NCBI GenBank assembly: GCA_018644935.1
Contig: JABGPL010000011.1
Location: forward strand, 1-64,000
Reading direction: 5' to 3'
Length of the DNA stretch: 64,000 bases
Source: Calditrichota bacterium
GTDB lineage: Bacteria; Electryoneota; AABM5-125-24; Hatepunaeales; Hatepunaeaceae
Every line of letters begins with the position of its first letter. The stretch's first letter is position 1. The notes beneath the pieces were generated by a model. The model saw only the letters and a list, made by a program, of their open reading frames with translations. It was not told where the DNA came from and searched no databases. Below are positions 43,301 through 58,300 of the stretch, in pieces. A program made the translations under genes and the position numbers.

Positions 43301-46300
43301 ATATTGCATTTGAAAACTGGGATTCCGAGGAAATACCTGTATGGGTTAGTGGAGGCGGACCATTTATTCTTGACGAATTGCTTGGTTATGATGTTTCTCC
43401 GCCAATTATCAGGCTTTCCGATGCGAGCTTTAATTTTGGTAATGTCTTTGTATTTGCCGGGGAGAATTCAACACGAGATTTAACCATTACCAATATTGGT
43501 GGTGAAGATCTGACTGTTCAAAGTGTAGTGTCCGATAACGACGCTTTCTCACTTGATTTCCCAGAACAAATTGTTTTACAGCCTGAGGCATCAACAACAG
43601 TTACGGTAACATTCGTACCTCCTGATGTAAATGACTTTGCTGGAGTTATTACTGTCACTAGCGATGATCCAAGGAATGGTGAAGCAACCGTTAATATGGC
43701 GGGTGTTGGTTTAGAAGCCCCAGCACCGGACCTCGTTGTTAACGATGATGTTCATGCTTTTGGTACAATTGAGGTTGGAAGTCCGGTAACTTGGACGTTG
43801 GAAATTACCAATAATGGATATGTAGCACTTGTTATTGATGATATCCAATCTGGAAATGCTGCTTATACTACAGACTTTGCAGGTGATCCGGTTACACTTG
43901 CTCGTCTTGAAACTCTTGATGTTGTGGTTACTTTTGATCCAGAAACCGCAGGTCAATACATTTCGAGCATAACAATCACCAGTAACGATAATGGTGTTGC
44001 TAATAGTGAACTTGCAATCGGTCTGTTGGGTTCTGCTATTGCAGCTGATATTGCTGTTGCTCCTTCACCTGTCGTTTTTGATGATGTGATTATTAGTGAA
44101 GAAGGAGCTGCAACTCTCACAATCAGTAATGAAGGGGATGTTGATCTCGTCATTTCATCAATTACTATTCCCGGTGATATTTTTTCCTCTGATTGGAACG
44201 CTGAACAAACAGTCGCTCCGGATGAGCAGTACGTCCTCAATTTAACCTTCTCTCCAATAGCTGCTCAAGATTATGAGGTTGAAGCGACAATCGTATCCAA
44301 CGATCCCGTTGATGGTAACTTGAACGTAACTCTTCAAGGTACCGGTTTGCCACAGCCGCCTCCGAATATGGTAATCGCAAATGATGACCTTTCCCATGCA
44401 TTTGGCGAGGTTTTTGTTGACAATAACAGAGCCTGGCAGTTCACGATAACTAACGATGGTTATCAGGATTTGGTCATAAGTGATATTGAGTCAAGCGATG
44501 ATGTGTTCACAACCAATTTCCCAGGTGGTGATGGTTGGACAATTGCCGGTAGTGGTGGGACCCAAGTTGTTACCGCAACATTTACTCCATCAGCAGCAGA
44601 AGCCTACAATGGCACTTTGACCATAGTTTCTAATGATGATGGCAATGCAGACACCCGGACTCCGATTACAGTTACTGGTTCAGGTACATTTGAGCAACTT
44701 CCCGAAATAGAATTAAGTTCACTGAACGTGGCATTTGGTAATATTATAGTAGGTGAAGCCGGTGCAACGTCAGTTCAGGTGACCAATGTTGGTGATTCAG
44801 ATCTGAGCGTTCAGGGTGCTGTTCTTGTTAACAATGATGATGACAATGTCTTTGGCATGAGCTGGGATGGTGCTGCTGTTTTAGAAGCCAATGCTTCCTT
44901 AACAATAGACCTGACATTCACACCTAATGCTGTTCAAGCATTCGATGCAATCCTGCGGATTACTTCAGATGATGCTGACGAAGGAACTGTTGATGTAAAT
45001 CTAACAGGTACTGGTCTCACACCTCCGCCAGCTAATATCGTTGTAGCTGAGGGAGACTTGACTCATGCATTTGGTGAAGTCGCATTAGGAGCCGAGGGAA
45101 CGTGGGAATTGCAGATCAGTAATGATGGATACCTCGATTTGGAAATCGATGAAATCTTATCCAGTCATGCGGTCTTCACAACTAATTTCCCACAGGAGGG
45201 AGCGACAATTGCAGGCGGTGCTTCTGCCACATATACAGTGACATTTGCTCCAACTGCTATTGCAGATTATACAGAGACTCTGACAATAAACTCAAACGAT
45301 GATCAATTGGTCATCAATGTTACTGGTTCTGGTATCGGTCCTGAGATTGCAACGGATCCCGGTTCAATTGCCTTTGGTGAAGTTCGATTAGGTAATTCGG
45401 GAACAGAGACTTTGCAGATTCAAAACACCGGTGGTGCAGTGCTAACTGTAACCGAAGTTCAATTTGACAATGGTGTGTTTACATCAAACTTTGATGCTGA
45501 ACAAACTATCGATCCGGACCAGTCGATATCCATTGAGGTTAGCTTTGCACCTGATAATATTAGCGATTTCAACGGTGTGATGACAATTGTATCGGATGCG
45601 GAAAACGATCAAAGTCTAGATGTGAACTTAACCGGTACAGGTATTGCCCACTTTGAGTATGAACTTACAGAACAAAGTCATAACATCATCGTTGTGGAGG
45701 CTACAATTGACGATGAACAACTGGCTGCAGGCGATGAAGTTGCTGTCTTTACCCCGGGTGGAATATGTGCTGGTTCAGGATCATTCGTTGGGCCGGGAGA
45801 ATCAATAGGTTTAGCTGCATGGGGTGATGATTTAGGAACTGAACCGATTGAAGGTTTTGCCAATGGTGAAGTGATATATTTCAAAATCTGGGATAACAGT
45901 GCACAAGCTGAGTATGATGCATTTGCCGATTGGACAGATGGATTTTCTACCCCCAACTGGGTGAATAACGGTCTCGGTCAGATAGATTTACTCTCAGCGA
46001 ACTCACAACCGACTCCTTTACTCGAATTATCTGCTGCCGAATTAGCTTTTGGAGATGTATTTGTATTTGCAGGTGAAAGCTCAACTCAGGAATTGACGAT
46101 ATCGAACGTTGGTAATGCTGACTTAACGGTTTCAAACATTGTTAGTGACAATGACGCGTTCACAACTGATTATGATCAGGATATAGTCATTGCTCCTCGA
46201 GAAAGTGCGGTTGTTACAATTACCTTTATTCCTCCAAATACAGGTGAGATTGCTGGTACTTTGACAATAACCAGCGATGATGCAAATAATGCAGAAACAA

Positions 46301-49300
46301 CGGTTAATCTTACTGGTACCGGTGTGGAAGCTCCCGCTCCAGATCTCGCACTTAACGCTAATTCCCATGACTTTGAAATTGTTCAGATTAACTCTCCGGA
46401 AGACTGGACGATGGTTGTCACAAATGAGGGTTACCAGGACTTGATTGTAACAGGTATTGCGTCCGATAATAATGTGTTTTCCACAGATTTTGCCGGTGAT
46501 CCAGTAACAATAGTAAAAGATGCCAGCATTAATGTTGTTGTGACTTTCGATCCTCAAACGGTTGATGAATTTGCCGGTGCACTGACTATCACAAGTAATA
46601 CCGGTGGTCAGGAAGGTACTGATACTCAGGTAACCCTAACTGGTGAATCGATTGCTCCTCAAATAGCAGTATCACCTTCACCTGTTGTTTTTGATGACAC
46701 TATATTTGGAGAGGAGAACCAGAAAGTATTAACTATCCGTAATAACGGAGCCGTTGATCTAACTGTCACAGCTCTCACTATACCAGGTGACATTTTCAGC
46801 TCTGACTTTGCTGGTCAGGTCGTTCTCGGCCAAAATGAAGAGACGGCTGTTACTGTTACATTTGCTCCTGCTGCTGAACAAGCCTACAATGGTGTCTTGA
46901 CGATTGAATCAGATGATCCATTGAATGGTTCGCTTGAAGTAAATCTACAAGGTAACGGTTTAGCACAACCACTTCCTGATCTGACAATTGCCAATGAGGA
47001 TTTGACGCATGACTTTGGAAATGTCCTCGTAGATAATACTCGCGAGTGGGAGTTCGACATAACGAACGATGGTTATCAGGATCTTGTTATCTCTAACCTC
47101 GAATCTTCAATTGGTCAGTTCACCACAGATTTCCCCGGTGGAAATGGTTGGACTATTGCTGGTGGACAATCTCAGACTGTAACCGTTACATATGCTCCTG
47201 ATAATGATCAATTACATGAAGGAGAGCTCACGGTCACCTCTAATGATCAGGGGCAGGATGGTTCACAGGTGACAATTTCAGTAGTTGGTCAGGGTACTCT
47301 TGAGGCTGTTCCGAGCATAGCTGTTAACCAGGAATCAGTTGCGTTTGGAACTGTTATAATTGGAGAGCAGGGCAATGCAACAATTACCGTTACTAATAAT
47401 GGAGATGCCAATCTAAATGTAACAGGCGTTTCAATAATTAATGATGCCAGTGGTGTATTTGGATTTACATGGGATGGGGCTGCAGTCTTAGCAACAAATA
47501 ATACACTGGAAATAGCATTAACATTCGATCCAGATGCCGAGGCGAATTTCACTGGTGATTTAAGAATCGCTTCCAATGATCCTGAGAATGGAGTTCTGAT
47601 TGTTCCTCTTACTGGTGCGGGACAAACACCTGATCCAGCTGAAGTTTCACTTTCGGAAGCAAGTCATGGATTTGGTGACGTTTTAGTTGGGGACACAGAT
47701 ACATGGCAGGTAACAATCGAAAACGTTGGTTATCTACCATTAACTATTGATGAAATTGTTTCGAACAACAACGTTTTCACAACTGATTTCCCAGAAGACC
47801 CAGTTGTAATAACACGTGGTAATTCTGAAACATATACTGTTTCTTTCATACCCGCTGATGTTGCTGATTATGAGGCTACGCTCTCTATTATATCTAATGA
47901 TGCAAATAGTCCTACAGTAATTAACCTTACAGGTTCAGGTGTCGTTCCTGTAATTGAAGCCGCACCGGCTCAAATCGCATTTGGTGAGGCTGGACTTTAC
48001 GATACACAAACAGTTAACCTCACAATTTCAAATACCGGTGGGGCAGTACTTAACGTTACAGATGTAAGAATTGCAAATGATCAAGAAGGTCGAGTCTTTG
48101 TATCGGACTTCGTCGAAGATCAGGCAATTAATCCTGATCAATCAATTGAAGTTGCAATAACCTTCACCCCAGTTGCTGAAGACGACTACACCGGTACAGT
48201 GACAATTACTTCCGATGCGAGTAATGATCAGAGTTTAGAAATTGCACTATCCGGTTCTGGTGTTTTCCCTGATCCTCATTATGAGGTAGCTCAGTCAGCG
48301 GATAGTCATTCTATCATTGTAACAGAAGCCATACTCGATGGAGAGGATCTGGTAAACGGTGACGAAATCGCAACATTTACACAGGATGGGCTTCTTGCTG
48401 GAGCTATCGTTGTGATTGTTGGTGAAGATACAGGACTTGCTGCCTGGGGAGATGACACAGGTACAAACGATGTTGTGGAGGGATTTGCTTCCGGCGAGGA
48501 AATGAGCTTTAGATATTGGGATGTTTCAGCACAGGAAGAAATTGAAGCAGAGGTGAGTTCAATAATATCAGGTGGCATTAATTGGTCAGTAAACGGTTTT
48601 ACCATTTTAGCACTTTCCGGAATATCTGCACCAACCCCGATTATCACATTAGATACAGAGAGTCTTGATTTCGGTGAATTAATCGAGAACTTCACTTCTG
48701 ACCTCGAATTTACCATTACCAATATTGGTGTCGAACCGCTGGTTGTATCCAATATCGTATCAACAGATGCTGATCACTTTACAACCGATTTCGATCAGGA
48801 AATCACACTTGATCCACAGGCAAGTCAGGTAATGACAGTGACATTTGCGCCGGATGCTGCCCAACTATTTGAGGCAGATATTCGGATCACATCCAATTCA
48901 CCAGGTCGTGAATTGAAAATTGTTACAGTGTCAGGTACCGGACTTGTGACTCCACCACCGGTTCTTACATTAAGTGAGAATGCACATGACTTTGGTGAAG
49001 TACAAATTGGGATTCCACAAACCTGGGATCTTACCTTAAGTAATACAGGATATGGTACACTGAATGTTTCCGCAATTAACTCAAGCCATGAGGCCTTCCA
49101 GACAAACCTGCAGGATGGTGGAATTGATCTGGGTCGTAATGAACAGGTTGTTGTAACGGTCACATTTGACCCACAATCAGTTGAAGTGTATGATGATGAA
49201 TTGACAATTATTTCAAATGACAATAATCAGGAAGGTACTGAAACAGTTGTAGCTATTGAGGGTATCGGTATTCAGGATGGTGAACCGGAAGTTACGGCTA

Positions 49301-52300
49301 ATCCAGCAGCCATTGCATTTGGAGAGATTGTAGCAGGGCAGTCAGAGACAGTTTCACTCCAGATTTCAAACACCGGTTCTGCGAATTTAACTGTCACTAA
49401 CCTCCTTATTGGAGAAGAAGAATTTACGGTTGATTTCGGTGGTGAGCAGGTTCTAGCACCTCAGGGATCATTCAATGTTGATGTTGTGTTTACTCCTCCT
49501 GACTTCCAAGTTTACGAGGGTACACTGACGATTCACTCCGATGATCCAAATAATGCTCAACTACAGGTCGCTTTGTCTGGTGAGGGTGTTGCTCCTGATG
49601 AACACTATGTCGTCACGCAGGTGGCAGATAGTCACTCAATAATTGTGACATCAGCTCTACTTGATGGTGAAGATCTGGTTGACTTTGATGAAATTGGTGT
49701 GTTTACACCAGGCGGGCTTTTAGCTGGTTCTTCAGTTATCAGGATTGGTGAAGATATTGGAATGCCGGCCTGGGGAGACGATACAGGTACTCAGGGCGAA
49801 ATTGAGGGATTTGGTGCTGGCGAGGAAATGAGCTTCAGGTATTGGGATTATTCAGCTCAAGAAGAGATTTCAGCACAGGTTGTATCAGTAAATGTTGGTT
49901 CATTAAACTGGAGCGTGAATGGGTTCACTATTCTAAGTCTTTCCGGAATATCTGCACCAGAACCACTGATATTTGTCGATCCTGCAAGTCTTGTCTTTGA
50001 TGATTTAGTAGAGTTTGAAACTTCTGATCTCGAGCTCACTGTTCGTAATATTGGTGTTGAAGTATTAACAGTTTCAAACATTGTGTCAACAGATACTGAT
50101 CACTTTACGATTAATTATGATCAGGAATTCACACTTGATCCGGAAGAAAGTCGTGTGTTTACAGTCACATTTGCTCCTGATACAGACCAGCTATTTGAAG
50201 CTGAATTACGGATTACATCCGATTCACCAGGACGCGAGTTGACGACGGTTCCTGTTTCAGGTACCGGATTGCCAACACCACCTCCATTGCTGACATTGAG
50301 TGCCAACTCACATGACTTTGGTGAAGTACAAATTGGTATACCTCAGGCTTGGAATATCACACTGAGCAATACTGGTTACGGAACATTAATTATTTCTGAA
50401 ATCAATCCAAGTCATCAAGACTTTACGACAAATTTACAGCAGGGTGGAGTTGAACTTACGCGAAATCAGACAGTTGTTGTTTCTGTTACATTCGATCCAC
50501 AAAATGAAGCTGACTACGATGAGACTCTCACGATCGTTTCCAATCACAATGATGAGGAAGGTTCTGAGACAATAGTTTCTGTTACTGGTAACGCCGTGGC
50601 AGAAGGTACTCCAGTTATTTCTCTAAATCGAGGATCTATTGCATTTGGTGAAGTATTGGTTGGAGAATCAGGAACGGCTACTCTTAGGATATCAAACAAC
50701 GGCTCGGCCAATTTGAACGTTACAGATCTTGCGATTGCAGGAGATGTGTTTGGAACTGATTGGGGTGGTGCAGAAGTTGTTGCTCCTCAGTCTTCCATTA
50801 ATGTTCAGGTGAATTTTACTCCTGAAGATTATATAGCGTACGAGGGTACGTTGACTGTTCATTCAGACGATCCTCAAAATGCTCAAATTGAAATTCCACT
50901 AACAGGTGAAGGTACACGACCTCCCGCTCACTTCGAATTTGTAACGACTGGTGAGAATGCTTCGGTTTTGATTAATTCAGCAACGCTTGATGGTGAGTCG
51001 CTTGAGCTTTACGATGAAATATCTGTATTTACACCGGATGGAATCTGTGCTGGTGCTACTGTTATTGGTGAAGGTAATGTGGACGATCCTTTCCCAACCG
51101 CTTTAGCCGCATGGGGTGATGATGACCAGACCAATGGAGTTGTCGAAGGTTTCACAGCTGGGGAAGAAATGTCATTCCGTTATTGGGATACTTCTGCAGA
51201 AGTTGAGGTAGAGGCATTTGTCGACCAGATTGTCGTTGGTGGGCGTACATGGAATGTAGATGGTTTCAATGTTATTACGTTGATTGCCAACAGAGCAGCC
51301 AATCCAATTATCAATGTAACTCCCGCAACTATAGCCTTCGATGAAACTGTTAATGGATTTACAAGTGTCGTTGAGGTTCAAGTATCAAATATCGGTACTG
51401 AACTCTTACAGGTAACTAATGTTGTCTCAGCTGATGAAGACCATTTCACAGTTGATTTCCAGAACGGTTTTGATTTGGATCAGGGTGAGTTTTACACATT
51501 GAACGTCACCTTTGCTCCAGATGCTGTTGCTGACTTTAATGCCAATCTTGAGATTACTTCAAACTCTGTTGATGGCCTGGAAGTTGTACCAATGACAGGT
51601 ACTGGTATTGCTCCGCCACCTCAGGAACTCACAATTAATCCTGCTAGTTTGGACTTCGGCGAGGTACTGATTGGTTTGCCGCAAACCAGGGAAATAACAC
51701 TTACCAACATTGGGTATGAGGATCTCACCATTAGCCAGGTTGTTTCTGATAATGCTTTCTTCACAACTGATTTCCCAAATAATGATGTAGTTCTTGCGCG
51801 CAATGTAAGCACTGTCTTAACAGTCACCTTAGACCCTGAGGAAGCAATCCAATACGATGGTACCCTTACTGTACATTCTGATAATCTGGGACAGGATAGC
51901 CAGACTGAGATAACCGTTACTGGTCTTGGTGTAACTGACGGTAATGCCGAAATATCAGTAACTCCCGATCTTGTTTCGTTTGAAAATACCCTCTTCGGAC
52001 AGGTTTCAAATGCAACTATGACGATTGAGAACACTGGTTCTGCCGTCTTAAATGTAACTGACATTTCTGCCGATTTAAATGTTTTTGGAGTGGATTTCGC
52101 TGGTGCTTTATCTGTTAATCCAAATCAGACTGTCACTGTAGATCTTACATTTGCTCCGGTAGCAGATCAAGTCTACAATGGCTCAATCACAATTGCTTCA
52201 AACGCGATTGATAATGAGTCATATAATCTACCCGTTGTTGGTGTTGGTATATTGCCTGCGCCTCATTTCGAATTCACAACAACTGGTGATGATGCATCTG

Positions 52301-55300
52301 TACTTATCAACTCTGCACTTCTCGATGGTGAATTACTTGAAATCCTTGATGAAATCAGTGTATTCACTCCAGGTGGATTATGTGCGGGTGCTGTTGTAAT
52401 CGGTGCAGAAAATTTTGACGAACCATTCCCAACCGCTCTCGCAGCATGGGGTGATGATTCTCAAACTGAAGATGTTGTTGAAGGTTTCCAGGCTGGTGAA
52501 GAAATGTCATTCCGCTATTGGGATTCATCAGCTGAAATTGAATATGAAGCATTTATTGATCAAATAATTGTTGGTGGTCGTAATTGGAATGTAGATGGGT
52601 TTAATGTAATCACCCTGTCAGTAACTACTGCCGAAACTCCAATAATTAATGTAAGTCCCGCAACAATTGCGTTTGAAGAAACGGTCAATGGCTTCACTAG
52701 CGAAGTTCAATTTGAAGTGTCAAACGTAGGTCCTGAACTTCTGTCAGTAACAGACATTGTCTCAACAGATGAGGCGCACTTTACAATTGATTTCCAGAAT
52801 GGATTTAATTTAGCACAGGGTGCATTTACCACATTTACCGTAACGTTCGCACCAGATGCAGTTGACGAATTTAGTGCTGAACTTCAAATAACTTCAAACT
52901 CGGATGGTGGAGGAGTACTGGTTGTACCAATGACTGGTGCCGGTATTGCGCCACCACCTCAAGAGTTGTCATTGTCTCAAAACAATTGGGACTTTGGAAA
53001 CGTGCAGATTGGTCTACCCCAGACGCGGGAAGTAACCTTTACAAACATTGGGTATGAAGACTTAACTATCAACAGTGTAGTGTCTGATAATGCAGCGTTT
53101 TCCACCGATTTCCCGAATAATGATGTAGTACTTGCACTTAACGAAACTCAGGTTCTAACGATTACCTTTGATCCGGATGAAGCTGTTCAATACGATGGTA
53201 TTCTTACCGTTAACTCGGACAATCTTGGTCAGCAAAGTCAAACTGACATTGCGGTTACAGGTGTTGGTGTTGTTGAAGGCGATCCTGGAATTTTGGTCAC
53301 GCCAGATCTCGTCTCATTTGATAATACCCTCGTTAATCAGGTCGGCACATCAACGATAAGGGTTGAGAACAATGGTGCCGGGGTTTTAAATGTAACTGAT
53401 ATGACAACTGGTGGAGATATATTTGGTATAGATTTCCAGGGTGCATTTTCATTAGACCCGAATCAATCAGTTACGATTGATATGACATTCTCACCAACTG
53501 ATGAGCAAGTTTACAACGGATCATTAACTATATCATCGAATGCCGTTGGAGATGAGCAATACATCTTGCCACTTGTCGGTGTTGGTTATATGATCCCCGC
53601 GCATTTTGAGTTTACAACAACAGGTGATGATGCATCTATTCTGGTTAATTCAGCTACGCTTGACGGTGAATCCCTTGTATTTAGTGATGAAATCAGTGTG
53701 TTCACACCTGGAGGCATTTGTGCCGGTGCGGTGATAATCGGTGCGGATGATATTAACTCACTATTCCCAGCGGGATTTTCTGCATGGGGTGATGATTCGC
53801 AGACTGAGGATGTTATTGAAGGTTTCGCGCCAGGTGAAGAAATGACTTTCCGCTATTGGGATGCGTCGGCAGAAGCTGAATATCCGGCATCTATTGAGGA
53901 AGTAATTGTAGGTGGCAGCACATGGAATGTTGATGGTCTCAACGTAATAACCCTTGGTGGGAGTACTGTCGAAATCCCGGATCCTCATTTTGAATTCGTA
54001 TCTACCGGTGATGATGCTTCAGTTTTGATTAATACAGCACTTCTTGATGGTGAATCTCTTGAACTTTATGATGAAATTGCGGTATTCACGCCTAACGGTA
54101 TTTGTGCTGGTGCAGTTGTCGTCGGTTTAGAAAATGCCGATGATCCATTCCCAACAGCTCTTGCAGCCTGGGGGGATGACTCACAAACAGACGAAATTGT
54201 TGAAGGTTTTACAGCTGGTGAAGAGATGTCATTCCGCTATTGGGATGTATCTGCAGAACTTGAAATTGAGGCATTTATTAATGAAATTGTGATTGGTGGA
54301 CGCATTTGGAATGTGGATGGTTTTAACGTCATCACATTGGGAGCCAATACCGCTGAAACAGCAATTTTAAATGTAATTCCTGACCCAGTTTCATTTGATG
54401 AGACAGTTAATGGCTTCTCAAGCGAAATAGAAGTTGAAATTTCTAATACTGGTCCCGAAGTACTGCATGTTTCAAATATCGTTTCAACCGATCCGGATCA
54501 CTTCTCACTTGATTTCTCCTCCGAATTAGATCTAAATCAGGGTGAATTCTCTACCTTTATAGTAACATTTGCACCTGATGCAGTTAGCGACTTTAACGCT
54601 GATCTTCAGATCACCTCCAATTCTGAAGGTGGGGGTGTTGAAGTTATTCCTATGACGGGTACCGGTATTGCGCCACCTCCTCAAGAGTTATCACTGTCAA
54701 TTGCAGCTTGGGATTTTGAGGAAGTGCAAATTGGATTACCACAAACTCAAGAAGTAACACTATCAAATATTGGTTATGAAGACCTAACGATTAGTCAGGT
54801 CATTTCAGATAATGCTGCATTTACATCTGATTTCCCAGAGAATGATGTGATTCTTGCTCGCACTGAAAGCACAATCTTGACAATTACATTTGATCCGGAA
54901 GAGGCTGTTCAGTACAATGGAATAATCACTGTTCACTCAGATAATCTTGGAGAAGCTACACAGACAGACATAACTGTGGCTGGTATTGGTGTTGTTCAAG
55001 GTGATGCTGAAATTGCTGTCACTCCAGAACTTGTTTCCTTTAATAATACACTTTTGGGTGGATCTGCAACCTCCTCTGTAACCATTGAAAATACTGGTGC
55101 GGGAACGTTAAATGTCTCAGATATGGCGACAGACATCGAAGAATTTAGTGTTGACTTCCAGAATGCTTTTGACCTGAATCCAAATGAGACTATTACTGTC
55201 GAACTAACTTTTTCACCAATTGCCAATCGAGTCTATAATGGCTCGTTGACCATAGCTTCGAATGCGGTCAATGATCAGGAATTTAGTGTTCCTCTTGTTG

Positions 55301-58300
55301 GTGTTGGCTATGCACCAGATGTCCATTTTGATTTTGTTACAACTGGCGATGACGCATCCATTTTGGTAAACTCTGCGCTGCTTGATGATGAATCACTCGT
55401 TCTATTTGATGAAATCGCAGTCTTCACACCAGCTGGATTATGTGCAGGTGCTGTGGTTATTGGTGCTGATGATATCAATTCACCGTTCCCGGCAGGATTT
55501 TCTGCTTGGGGTGATGATCCACAAACGGAAGGAGTTGTGGAAGGTTTCAGTGCTGGTGAAGAAATGACCTTCAAGTATTGGGATGTATCTGCTGAAGCTG
55601 AATATGCTGCCACAATTTCAGAGGTGCTAGCAGGTGGGAATGTTTGGAATCCAGATGGCTTTAATGTCATCACACTGGGAGGCACTTCACGGGTACCTCA
55701 TTTTGAATTTGTTACAACCGGTGATGACGCATCAATTTTGATAAACTCTGCTCTACTTGACAATGAATCACTCGAGCTATTTGATGAGATCGCAGTCTTC
55801 ACACCGGGTGGACTATGTGCTGGTGCAGTGGTTATTGGTGCAGATGATATAGATTCACCATTCCCAGCAGGATTTTCTGCATGGGGTGATGATTCCCAAA
55901 CTGATGATGTAGTAGAGGGGTTTGTAGCTGGTGAGGAAATGTTATTCCGTTATTGGGATGTTTCTGCTGAACAGGAATATGATGCCACTATTTCAGAGGT
56001 GCTTGCAGGTGGAAATGTTTGGAATCCAGATGGTTTTAATGTCCTTACACTTGGGGGTACTTCAGCTGAACCACATTTTGATTTTGTTACGACCGGTGAT
56101 GACGCTTCTGTTCTGATTAACTCCGCTCTTCTTGACGGTCAATCTCTTGAATTGTACGATGAAATCGGGGTATTTACACCAGCTGGAACTTGTGCTGGTG
56201 CCGTTATAGTTGGATCCGCAGATCCAGATGCACCATTCCCTGCAGGACTATCAGCATGGGGTGATGATTCCCAAACTGATGATGTAGTAGAGGGATTTGT
56301 TGCAGGTGAGGAAATGTCTTTCCTCTATTGGGATACATCCGCTGAAATTGAAATTGAGGCTTCAATTAGTTCAATAGTATTCGGAGGCAGTGTTTGGAAC
56401 ACTGATGGATTCAATGTAATCACACTCGGAGCCTATACTGGTGATGCTCCTGCAATTTCAGTATCTGATGTTGAATTTGATTTCGGTGAAGAAATCATTG
56501 GACACAGGGAGCTAAGGACATTAACTGTAACCAATATTGGCGCTCTTAATCTCGAAATTGAACCATTTGCTGATATTCCAGGATTTTTGATTTCTCCGTC
56601 AGCGGATATCGTAATAGAACCCGGCAATGTACTTGATATTTCAGTAGTATTCCAGCCACTTGAAGAGATAGCATACGACGCTGTTCTTCAATTAAATTCA
56701 AATGCAGAAAACTTACCACAAATAGATGTCAGCCTTGTCGGTGTTGGTATACCTGGTGTCTTAAGATGGGATTACATCGAAACCGATATCAGTATGTCAT
56801 TGGAAATTGAAAATGCTACCATAGATGACACACCGCTGGTCGAAGGTGACCAGATTGCCGCCTTTACTGTTGAAGGTTTATGCGCAGGTGCCTCAGCTGT
56901 TCCAGCACAGTTCCCATTTACGATGGAAATCTGGCGTGATGACCCAACAACCAATGATGTTGATGGATTTGCTGAGGGTGAAGAAATAAGTTATCTGTAC
57001 TGGGATGAAGAAGGTCAACGAGAGTGGACAGCATTAGCAACTTATGTTTCAGGTCCGGAAGTATTTGAATCTGATGGAGCTTCTGTAATACAATTAAACG
57101 CCTTCTCACGTGGAAACAGGTTCAGCTTTATACAAACTGAAACTACCCATTCTTTGATTGTCAATCAGGCACTGTTGGATGAAGCTTCCATCGAGGATGA
57201 TGATGAAATTGGTGTTTTCACTCCTGGTGGAGTATGTGCTGGTGCAATCGCCTTTGGAGCAGCCTATGAAAATCCGGAATTCCCGTTAGGGATTGGAGTT
57301 TGGAATGATGATGCCGGTACAGATGAGGTTGAAGGGTTTGTTCAGGGTGAGGAGTTCTCATATCTGATCTGGGACTATTCTGCACAGGCTGATTATGAAG
57401 CCACAGCAGAATATATCGATGGATTGTCCGTCTGGACTCCGAATGGATTCTCCGTGTTAAATCTTAATGCGACTTCTATTGCTGATCAAACCATTGCATT
57501 GTCGAGTAGTGACTTTGACTTTGGTCCCGTGATTGTTGGAAACGAAAGCACCCAACAGATTACAATCACAAATGAAGGTGACTTAGACCTTACAATTACC
57601 GAAGGTTCAATCAATCCTGAAGTCTTTACCGTGAGTTTCGAAGGACAACCCGGAGTACCTCAAACTGTACTGAGTGCAAACGAAGAATTGATACTGGATC
57701 TCACATTTACCCCAGACGCAGGTGGAGATTTTGAAGGCACATTGGAAATCACAAGTGATGATCCTCTGAATGCTGTAGTCGTTGTCACATTAGTGGGTTC
57801 TGGTATTGAAGCCGGACCACCGGTAGTTGCACTTTCTACAGACCAAAATGATTTTGGGGATGTAATTGTTGGTCAGTTTGAAGAATGGACTCTCTCGATT
57901 CTTAATGAGGGTGGTGCAGATCTTGAGATATTAGATGTTACTTCTTCTGATGTTGCGTTTGACTTCTCAGGACCGACAGAGAATAATGTAGTTGCCGGAT
58001 TCTCAACAGAATTGAAAGTTACTTTCCGACCAAGTGCTGAAGCAGGTTTCAATGGTGTTCTCGAAATCAGTACTAATGATGAGGAAACTCCAGTTGTTGA
58101 AGTACAACTTTCCGGTAATGGTGTGGTCACAGATGTCCAATGGCCATTTACAATGACCGCCAACAATATGTCGATTGTAGTCACCTCTGCCACGATCAAT
58201 GGAGATGAATTAGACAACAATTATGAAATCGGCATACTCACGCCCGATGGTGTTTCGGCTGGTGCAGCAATTATTCCTGTCGCAAACCCATTCCCATTGA

